Positions 1 through 5,759 of a stretch of 12,874 nt of DNA are shown in pieces. A program made the position numbers and the translations under genes. Positions within the stretch are counted from its first letter, which is position 1, and each line of letters opens with the position of its first letter. Below the pieces are notes generated by a model. It was not told where the DNA came from. It saw only the letters and a list, made by a program, of their open reading frames with translations, and ran no database searches. Source of the stretch: Gammaproteobacteria bacterium (lineage in GTDB: Bacteria > Pseudomonadota > Gammaproteobacteria > Steroidobacterales > UBA11654); the NCBI GenBank assembly GCA_012965065.1, contig DTSX01000027.1, positions 1 to 12,874 on the forward strand. Direction: 5' to 3'.

Positions 1-827
1 GCTTGCCGTTTGAACTGTTGCAATTCACTCTGCAAAACCTTGCTTGCACCTGAAGGGATCATCAATCGTTTCCCGTATAAAGGGTCACCAAGAAGCGGAT
101 ATTTAATATGTGACATGTGCACTCTGATTTGGTGCGTTCTACCAGTATCCAATCTCAGCCCTATGTAGGTATGGTGGTCAAATTTTTTGAGAACTCGAAA
201 ATGAGTTAGCGCCTGTTTACCATTCTTTGAGATTGCGAATTTAATGCGATTCTTTACATCCCTGGAAATATTGGCATCAACCTTACCGCCACTGCTCATG
301 GCACCAACACATATTGCTCGGTATTCTCTCAAGATCTTTCTCTTTTCAAGTACCGAAACCATTTCTGTATATGAACGACTTGTTTTAGCGATGACAAGGA
401 GACCACTTGTGTCTTTGTCTAGTCGATGAATTAATCCGCCCCTGGGTAAATTTTTCAAGGAAGGCAGATAGTAAAGCAATCCGTTTTGAAGAGTGCCTGT
501 GGGATTACCATGACCGGGATGAACAACAAGCCCACTAGGCTTATCAACTATTAATAGATCTTCATCTTCGTAAGCAACCCCAAAATCTATCTTCTCAGCG
601 AGGGTTTCCTGTCGATCTTCGATGATAGGAAAAACTTGTATTTTCTGACCTTTATGCACCTTAGTTTTGGGTTCAGCAGTTTGATTGTCCAATAAAATAT
701 GGCCAGAATTTATCCAGTTTTTGATGGTCATGCGTGAAAAATCCTGTACTAAAATTGCAACTACCTTGTCGAATCTTTGATTGTTGTTGTCATCACCAAC
801 AATTAAATTTATTGTTTTTTGACCCAT
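1..827 (-). CDS. rluD: 23S rRNA pseudouridine synthase RluD, 3'-truncated by the window edge
   Basis: RluD converts specific uridines in helix 69 of 23S rRNA (positions 1911, 1915 and 1917 in E. coli) to pseudouridine. I translated the minus strand from ATG at 827 and read 275 residues without a stop; about 50 C-terminal residues should lie beyond base 1, since the family is about 325 residues. Residues 15-75 look like an S4 RNA-binding domain. The catalytic domain carries the RluA-type motif HRLDKDTSGLL (134-144), with D137 the expected catalytic aspartate, and the later GRTHQIRVH motif (229-237). Its divergent position next to bamD matches the rluD-bamD arrangement common in gammaproteobacteria and favours RluD over RluC. 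No clear Shine-Dalgarno site precedes the ATG. Confidence 0.93.
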   Translation of the reverse strand, partial: MGQKTINLIVGDDNNNQRFDKVVAILVQDFSRMTIKNWINSGHILLDNQTAEPKTKVHKGQKIQVFPIIEDRQETLAEKIDFGVAYEDEDLLIVDKPSGLVVHPGHGNPTGTLQNGLLYYLPSLKNLPRGGLIHRLDKDTSGLLVIAKTSRSYTEMVSVLEKRKILREYRAICVGAMSSGGKVDANISRDVKNRIKFAISKNGKQALTHFRVLKKFDHHTYIGLRLDTGRTHQIRVHMSHIKYPLLGDPLYGKRLMIPSGASKVLQSELQQFKRQ

Positions 828-841
828 AAAATTGCTTTAAG

Positions 842-874
842 TTGAAATATTTTCACGAATATTTACGTTATAAT
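842..874 (+). promoter_or_regulatory. Possible bamD promoter
   Basis: A perfect TATAAT lies at 869-874, about 55 bases before the bamD start, in the short divergent region between rluD and bamD. The best upstream hexamer is TTGAAA at 842-847, but the spacer is 21 bases, longer than the 16-18 usual for sigma-70. The -10 box may therefore act without a proper -35. This is a motif match only. Confidence 0.35.
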
Positions 875-929
875 TCCACATTACCTTTTTAACATAAACA
901 CATAATCCAAACGAACCGGTACTTATTCT

Positions 930-1721
930 ATGAAAGCAAACTCAAAAAATATATGGATAGCAATTATCGGGCTAATCATTTTAATGGGTTGCAGCAGAAG
1001 CGAAGAAAGAGATTCACGCTCAACTGCTGAAGTTGTTTATCAGAAAGCAACAAATTCTATGGAGGGTGGTAACTACAGAAATGCAGCCAACTATCTTGAG
1101 ATACTTACTTCCTCTTTTCCTTTTAGCAATCAATCAAAACAAGCACAACTTGATTTGATTTATGCGTATTACAGAAGTGGGGGTTTTGAATCAGCTGTTG
1201 ATGAAGCAAGGCAATTTGAAAAGGAAAATCCTACCCATCCCAGAGTAGACTACGCCCTTTACATGAGGGGCTTATCACTTTTTGAGGGACAGCATAAATA
1301 TTATCATGATTTCTTCAATGTTGACTTAACCAAAAGACCCCCGGTAAAGACGGAAGAATCATTTTCAGTGTTTGCACAGTTAATTCGAAGATACCCAAAT
1401 AGTCAATATGTAGAAGATGCTAAACAAAGAATGGTTTTTTTAAGGAATAGACTTGCCAAGTATGAGAATCATGTTGCAAGGCATTACATGGAACGGGGTG
1501 CTTACGTTGCAGCAATCAATCGAGCTAAATACTCAATTGAACAATACAACGGTGCCCCTGCTACAGTTGAATCACTGCGAATCATAACCGAGTCCTATGA
1601 GAAACTTGGGATGACAGATTTGGCTGATACTGCCGAGCAAATTTACCTCGCCAATATTCCTCAGGATCTCCCCGAAACAACATCTTTGGAGGAGAAGAAA
1701 CCTTGGTACAAATTCTGGTAA
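930..1721 (+). CDS. bamD: Outer membrane protein assembly factor BamD (lipoprotein)
   Basis: BamD (ComL/YfiO) is the essential lipoprotein of the BAM complex. With BamA it folds and inserts beta-barrel proteins into the outer membrane from the periplasmic side. The 263-residue protein begins with a lipoprotein signal peptide: a basic start, a hydrophobic run (about 8-18) and lipobox LMGC with the acylated cysteine at C21. The rest reads as tandem TPR repeats. It includes stretches typical of BamD: LDLIYAYYRSG, NPTHPRVDYALYMRGL, IRRYPNSQYVEDA and RLAKYE. The tail is the aromatic-rich KPWYKFW. E. coli BamD is 245 residues, so the length is normal. It is transcribed away from rluD and converges on sucD with a 24-base gap. 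No Shine-Dalgarno site is visible before the ATG. Confidence 0.96.
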   Translation: MKANSKNIWIAIIGLIILMGCSRSEERDSRSTAEVVYQKATNSMEGGNYRNAANYLEILTSSFPFSNQSKQAQLDLIYAYYRSGGFESAVDEARQFEKENPTHPRVDYALYMRGLSLFEGQHKYYHDFFNVDLTKRPPVKTEESFSVFAQLIRRYPNSQYVEDAKQRMVFLRNRLAKYENHVARHYMERGAYVAAINRAKYSIEQYNGAPATVESLRIITESYEKLGMTDLADTAEQIYLANIPQDLPETTSLEEKKPWYKFW

Positions 1722-1738
1722 TTGGACCCTGGGTTCAA
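1722..1738. terminator. Weak hairpin between convergent bamD and sucD
   Basis: TTGGAC (1722-1727) can pair with GTTCAA (1733-1738), including one G-U pair, around a 5-base loop. It sits directly after the bamD stop and before the sucD stop, where a bidirectional terminator would be expected. Neither strand has a real U-tract after the stem, so intrinsic termination is doubtful. Confidence 0.25.
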
Positions 1739-1745
1739 CTGAAAT

Positions 1746-2618
1746 TTATTGGTTCATCAGTGTCCTCATGGTTTCACCAATAAGGGCTGGAGACTCAACG
1801 GTGGTTACTCCAGCTTTTCTGAACGCTTCATATTTTCCTTCCGCAGTCCCTTCCTTACCACTAACAATGGCACCTGCATGCCCCATTCTTTTTCCAGATG
1901 GTGCTGAAATTCCAGCAATGTATGCAACAACTGGCTTTGTGATGTTCCCTTTAATAAATTCAGCCGCTTTTTCCTCATCAGAACCACCGATTTCCCCAAC
2001 TAATACAATCCCTTGGGTTTGATCATCAGATTCAAATAACTCAAGACAGTCGATAAAATTAAGTCCTTTAATTGGATCGCCTCCAATGCCTACACATGTG
2101 CTCTGTCCCAAGCCATTTTTACTGGTTTGGTAAACCGCTTCGTAAGTTAGAGTACCAGACCTTGAAATAATGCCTATTGAGCCTTGTTGATGAATAAAAG
2201 CGGGCATAATTCCAATCTTGGTTTGTTCTGGGGTAATAATGCCAGGGCAGTTGGGTCCAAGTAATTTGGAGTTAGAATTCCTAATGTTGCTCTTCACATT
2301 AATCATATCCTGGACTGGTATGCCTTCAGTAATACAAACAATGAGCTCAATCTTTGCATCCACAGCTGCAACAATAGCTTCCGCCGCATATTGTGCTGGT
2401 ACAAAAATTATACTGACATCAGCATCTGTTTGTTCTTTAGCCTCTTTGACTGTATCAAACACTGGAACACCGAGATGCTCTTGCCCACCTTTGCCTGGTG
2501 TTACACCTCCGACAATTTTTGTTCCATAGTGAATACACTGTTTTGTATGGAACGTGCCCTGTTTGCCTGTAATGCCTTGGCAAAGAATCCTGGAATTACG
2601 ATGAACCAATATGCTCAA
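1746..2618 (-). CDS. sucD: Succinyl-CoA synthetase, alpha subunit
   Basis: SucD carries the CoA site and the phosphohistidine of succinyl-CoA synthetase, the TCA-cycle enzyme that couples succinyl-CoA and succinate to ATP or GTP. The 290-residue protein (289 in E. coli) aligns almost throughout. An N-terminal CoA-binding Rossmann domain has CQGITGKQGTFH (13-24) and GGVTPGKGG. LGPNCPGI spans 120-127, SRSGTLTYE is present, and GHAGAI places the active-site histidine at H247. The start is TTG at 2618; it gives the family N-terminus MSILV and overlaps the sucC stop as TTGA, so the genes are translationally coupled. AGGGA at 2625-2629 on the minus strand, six bases upstream, is a fair ribosome binding site within the sucC end. 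Confidence 0.97.
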   Translation of the reverse strand: MSILVHRNSRILCQGITGKQGTFHTKQCIHYGTKIVGGVTPGKGGQEHLGVPVFDTVKEAKEQTDADVSIIFVPAQYAAEAIVAAVDAKIELIVCITEGIPVQDMINVKSNIRNSNSKLLGPNCPGIITPEQTKIGIMPAFIHQQGSIGIISRSGTLTYEAVYQTSKNGLGQSTCVGIGGDPIKGLNFIDCLELFESDDQTQGIVLVGEIGGSDEEKAAEFIKGNITKPVVAYIAGISAPSGKRMGHAGAIVSGKEGTAEGKYEAFRKAGVTTVESPALIGETMRTLMNQ

Positions 2619-3793
2619 CTTGATTCCCTATAATTTGCAGCAGATTGGACCACCTTTTCAGCCGCATCAGACAAATCATCGGCGGAAATAATGTCCAGTC
2701 CTGATTCCATTAACTTTGCTTTCCCAGATTGAACGTTGGTTCCCTCCAATCTAACCACGATCGGCAGCGATGAATTAGTTGTTTTTACAGCATCTATAAT
2801 CCCTTCTGCAATAACATCGCACCTAACAATACCTCCAAAAATATTAACTAAAATAGCACTCACATTTCGGTTTTCCAGAATTAACTCAAAAGCGGCAGTG
2901 ACTCTCTGTGTAGTCGCATCTCCCCCTACATCAAGAAAATTAGCGGGCTCACCACCATGAATCTTAATGAGATCCATGGTTGCCATGGCTAATCCGGCGC
3001 CATTAACCATACAAGCAATATTTCCATCGAGAGACACGTAACTTAGACCATTCTCTGATGCCCTTTGCTCTATATCATTTTCTTGACTCGAGTCCTTGAG
3101 AAGGGCCAATTCTGGTTGTCGGAAAAGAGAATTGTCCTCGACAACGATTTTTGCATCTAAAGCAATGAAAGTATTGTTCTGGTCAACAATGAGTGGGTTG
3201 ATTTCAACTTGACTGGCATCAGCATCTTTCGCTAGTACAAAGATTTTTTTTGTTATGGCTATAAACTGTTCTTGCAAATTAACATCTAAATTTAGCTTCT
3301 CAGCCATTAAACTCAGTTGATGAGTATCAATCCCGATAGCAGGGTCTATGGTGTACTTATTGATTTTTTCCGGAGTTTTTTCCGCAACCATTTCAATATC
3401 CACTCCGCCTTCGGAAGAGGCAATAAAAGTCCAAGATTCCTTGGTTCTGTCAATGACCAAGCTTAGATAGAATTCAAAAATGATCTGAGTCCCACGCTCA
3501 ATATAAACGAGATTTATTGGAAGCCCCATCTGATCAGTTTGTTTAGTAATTAATCTCGAGCCCAACATTTTGGATGCAATTAATTCGACATCATCTAAGC
3601 TTTTTGCCATCTTTACACCGCCAGCCTTTCCACGTCCGCCTGCATGTACTTGAGCCTTGACCGCCCATTGATCCCCTTGCAATTGTTTCGCGGCTTTACG
3701 CGCTTGTTGGGGACTATCTGCTACCATCCCTTCAAGAGTAGGGATGCCAGCATTGCAGAAAAGCTCCTTTGATTGGTACTCGTGTAAATTCAT
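2615..3793 (-). CDS. sucC: Succinyl-CoA synthetase, beta subunit (ADP/GDP-forming)
   Basis: SucC is the nucleotide-binding subunit that pairs with SucD to form succinyl-CoA synthetase. The protein is 392 residues (388 in E. coli). It starts with the typical MNLHEYQSKELF. An N-terminal ATP-grasp domain carries VKAQVHAGGRGKAGGVK (45-61) and SQVEINPLIV with its metal-binding Glu/Asn. The C-terminal ligase domain carries NFLDVGGDAT and VNIFGGIVRCDVIAEG. The gene precedes sucD and overlaps it by 4 bases, so the two form one operon. No sucA, sucB or lpd gene lies alongside, so any 2-oxoglutarate dehydrogenase genes must be elsewhere. The ATG at 3793 has no clear Shine-Dalgarno site; a divergent 111-base region separates it from coaE. 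Confidence 0.97.
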   Translation of the reverse strand: MNLHEYQSKELFCNAGIPTLEGMVADSPQQARKAAKQLQGDQWAVKAQVHAGGRGKAGGVKMAKSLDDVELIASKMLGSRLITKQTDQMGLPINLVYIERGTQIIFEFYLSLVIDRTKESWTFIASSEGGVDIEMVAEKTPEKINKYTIDPAIGIDTHQLSLMAEKLNLDVNLQEQFIAITKKIFVLAKDADASQVEINPLIVDQNNTFIALDAKIVVEDNSLFRQPELALLKDSSQENDIEQRASENGLSYVSLDGNIACMVNGAGLAMATMDLIKIHGGEPANFLDVGGDATTQRVTAAFELILENRNVSAILVNIFGGIVRCDVIAEGIIDAVKTTNSSLPIVVRLEGTNVQSGKAKLMESGLDIISADDLSDAAEKVVQSAANYRESS

Positions 3794-3904
3794 TTGAATG
3801 TAAAAAATTAATTAATTGACAAAAGTATGAGACTTATAAAACTAAGTACAGTATTTTGATCTAAACTATGAGTTATTTAAACCCCTTGCAACTATTTTTG
3901 TAAA
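3794..3904. promoter_or_regulatory. Divergent control region, sucC / coaE
   Basis: This AT-rich 111-base stretch between two divergent starts must hold promoters for both the sucCD operon (minus) and coaE (plus). On the plus strand a perfect -35 hexamer TTGACA occurs at 3816-3821, but the nearest -10-like TATAAA (3835-3840) is only 13 bases away, which is too short for a standard sigma-70 promoter. On the minus strand TATAAG is present in the same area without a good -35. I cannot choose a start site or see an operator. Confidence 0.35.
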
Positions 3905-4519
3905 ATGAATAGATCACTCAAAATTGGCCTTACAGGTGGAATTGCCTCTGGTAAAAGCACAGTTGCACATCTATTTGCAAATCTGGAGGTAGAAATTCTT
4001 GACGCAGACGAAATTGCTCATTGTGTAACTTCCCAACACGGATCAGCCTATGAGAAGGTTGTTAAGCATTTTGGCAAGGGCGTGCTTGGAGATGACGATG
4101 AACTCGATAGAAAAAAACTCAGAGCAGTTATTTTTAACAACTCTGGGTTAAAAAAAGATTTAGAACAAATAATTCATCCGGAAGTCTATGCAACAATTAA
4201 TCAGAAAACAGCTGAATCAAAAGGTCCATATCAAATTATAGTAGTCCCATTATTAATAGAAACCGGGTACCAAGATTTTGTTGACAGAGTTTTAATAATT
4301 GATTGCTCATTGGAAACTCAATTAGAAAGACTAATGAATCGTGATGGTGAAACATTGGAAAGTGCAGGAAAAATTATTGCCAATCAGATTGAACGGAATG
4401 AAAGATTACAATTTGCAGACGATATCATCGAAAATGAAAAAACGACATCCATCGATGTTTTGAAAAAGAAGGTTAAAAAACTACATGCAGCTTACTTGGA
4501 ATTGTCTGAAAACAGTTGA
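3905..4519 (+). CDS. coaE: Dephospho-CoA kinase
   Basis: CoaE phosphorylates the 3'-hydroxyl of dephospho-CoA using ATP, the last step of coenzyme A synthesis, in the cytoplasm. The protein is 204 residues (206 in E. coli). The P-loop GGIASGKST is at 11-19 with K17. The substrate-side motif ILDADEIAH follows at 31-39, with D33 at the position of the conserved catalytic aspartate. IIHPEVY and VPLLIETGYQ match the CoA-binding and lid regions. It is the first gene of a likely two-gene unit with zapD, the same pairing as in many gammaproteobacteria. No Shine-Dalgarno site is visible before the ATG. Confidence 0.97.
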   Translation: MNRSLKIGLTGGIASGKSTVAHLFANLEVEILDADEIAHCVTSQHGSAYEKVVKHFGKGVLGDDDELDRKKLRAVIFNNSGLKKDLEQIIHPEVYATINQKTAESKGPYQIIVVPLLIETGYQDFVDRVLIIDCSLETQLERLMNRDGETLESAGKIIANQIERNERLQFADDIIENEKTTSIDVLKKKVKKLHAAYLELSENS

Positions 4520-4548
4520 ATCTGATTGACTAATTTGAAACGTATAAT
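4516..4548 (+). promoter_or_regulatory. Possible zapD promoter
   Basis: The 60-base gap between coaE and zapD contains a perfect TATAAT at 4543-4548, about 30 bases before the zapD start. TTGACT at 4526-4531 is only 11 bases away, and TTGAAT at 4516-4521, overlapping the coaE stop, is 21 bases away. Neither spacing is canonical. It may allow zapD some expression independent of coaE. Motif evidence only. Confidence 0.3.
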
Positions 4549-4579
4549 AATGACCCAAAATCACCATTTAGCCTAGTAC

Positions 4580-5338
4580 ATGTCAGAACATATATATGAA
4601 CTTCCACTGAATGAACGACTTAGAACTTTCATGCGCGTTGAGTTTCTCTACAAAAGGCTCAAATACACTCTGGAGAATGACGACACATGGGCAATCAGGT
4701 CATCAGTAAATACACTTTTAGAAATCTATTCGATCCTTTCCAGAACAGATGTTAGACGTGAAGTTCTCTTTGATCTTGACCGGTATATCTATCAAATGAC
4801 GAAGTATCAGGGCTCCTCACTGGTAAATGAAGAAAGAGCAGAAGAAATTAATTCAAAATTAGAAAGTTTAAAAAACGAAGTTGATCAAGTTGGCACAGGT
4901 TATTTGAGCCAAATTAGAGATATCGAGTTTGTAAGTAGCCTACTTCATCGTCACACTTTACCAGGGGGGAGAGCAGAGTTTGACATGCCAAAATATAAAT
5001 TTTGGCTTGACTCTGGTCTAACCAGGACTCGACGTGATTTGAGAGAATGGGTGGGGGTCATACAACCTGTTTGCAATAGCATTGATCAAATACTTTGGTT
5101 GTTGCGAGAAAGCTCAGAAGCGATTGCGACTGTTGCCATCAATGGCTTGTACAATCATCAGATCGAAAGAAACTCTCAGATCTCTATGGTTAGAATTTTT
5201 TTGAGTAAAAACAATGTTTTTCCAGAAATTAGTGGAAGCAAGCACCTTATTTCCATTCGGTTCTTGAATTGGGCAAAAACCGAAGAAAAAACAACTCAAG
5301 AAAACAAAAATATACGTTTTAAAATTTCTTTATGCTGA
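4580..5338 (+). CDS. zapD: Cell division protein ZapD (FtsZ-ring stabiliser)
   Basis: ZapD (YacF) is a cytoplasmic dimer that binds the C-terminal peptide of FtsZ and bundles FtsZ filaments at the division site. The 252-residue protein (247 in E. coli) matches the family along its length. YELPLNERLRTFMRVEFLYK stands at the start; a helical region runs through DVRREVLFDLDRY; PGGRAEFDMPKYKFWL lies mid-protein. FPEISGSKHLISIRF and FKISLC form the end. The alignment is intact, with no sign of decay. Its presence implies an FtsZ target in the cell, although no ftsZ is found at its usual site here. The stop codon abuts the mutT stop on the other strand with no intervening base. yacG, which follows zapD in E. 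coli, is absent. Confidence 0.93.
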   Translation: MSEHIYELPLNERLRTFMRVEFLYKRLKYTLENDDTWAIRSSVNTLLEIYSILSRTDVRREVLFDLDRYIYQMTKYQGSSLVNEERAEEINSKLESLKNEVDQVGTGYLSQIRDIEFVSSLLHRHTLPGGRAEFDMPKYKFWLDSGLTRTRRDLREWVGVIQPVCNSIDQILWLLRESSEAIATVAINGLYNHQIERNSQISMVRIFLSKNNVFPEISGSKHLISIRFLNWAKTEEKTTQENKNIRFKISLC

Positions 5339-5743
5339 TTACAATTCTGCAGCAAGCTTTTCAACCAATGACCGGTCTGCAGGTAAGATTTCTATTTCCT
5401 TTAATTGATCAATGGCACACCAAATTAATTCCTGCCCCTCCAAGCCAGAAGGATGGCCAACATAATCTATGATTTTAAATGGCATTAACAAAACATCGTA
5501 GTGATCGTATTGATACTCAATCGGCTCCATTTTCTTACTTCTTCCAATTTCTACTCCCAACTCTTCTTGAAATTCTCGAAATAAAGCCTCTTCAGGGGTT
5601 TCATTAGGCTCAATTTTACCTCCGGGAAATTCCCAGTAACCCTTTAGACTTTTGCCCTTGATTCTTTTACCAAGGAGCACCTCATTTTTAGTATTTCTTA
5701 GAATACCAATGGCAATACTCAACAATTCTCTTGGATGATTCAA
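5339..5743 (-). CDS. mutT: 8-oxo-dGTP diphosphatase MutT (Nudix hydrolase)
   Basis: MutT hydrolyses 8-oxo-dGTP to the monophosphate and keeps oxidised guanine out of DNA. Read from TTG at 5743, the protein has 134 residues (about 130 in E. coli). The Nudix box fits GX5EX7REUXEEXGU exactly: G42, E48, R56-E57, E60-E61, G63, preceded by YWEFPGGKIE. The position just downstream of secA (16-base gap) matches the secA-mutT order of gammaproteobacteria, so the two are probably co-transcribed. The start is uncertain. TTG at 5743 has no Shine-Dalgarno site. TTG at 5725 or 5722 would give a protein beginning LSIAIGILRN, closer to the E. coli start, with a partial AAGAGA nearby. Confidence 0.93.
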   Translation of the reverse strand: MNHPRELLSIAIGILRNTKNEVLLGKRIKGKSLKGYWEFPGGKIEPNETPEEALFREFQEELGVEIGRSKKMEPIEYQYDHYDVLLMPFKIIDYVGHPSGLEGQELIWCAIDQLKEIEILPADRSLVEKLAAEL

Positions 5744-5759
5744 TTATAAGGAATGAGTT

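Noticed and set aside
244..429. 61-residue plus-strand open frame
   Set aside because: It lies antisense inside rluD, whose reading frame is clearly conserved; its translation resembles no protein I know.
1768..2960. Several open frames antisense to or shifted within sucD and sucC
   Set aside because: Both strands overlap well-conserved sucCD coding sequence; these are frame shadows.
3816..3840. TTGACA with TATAAA as a coaE promoter
   Set aside because: The 13-base spacer is too short for a standard sigma-70 promoter; kept only as a note in the divergent control region.
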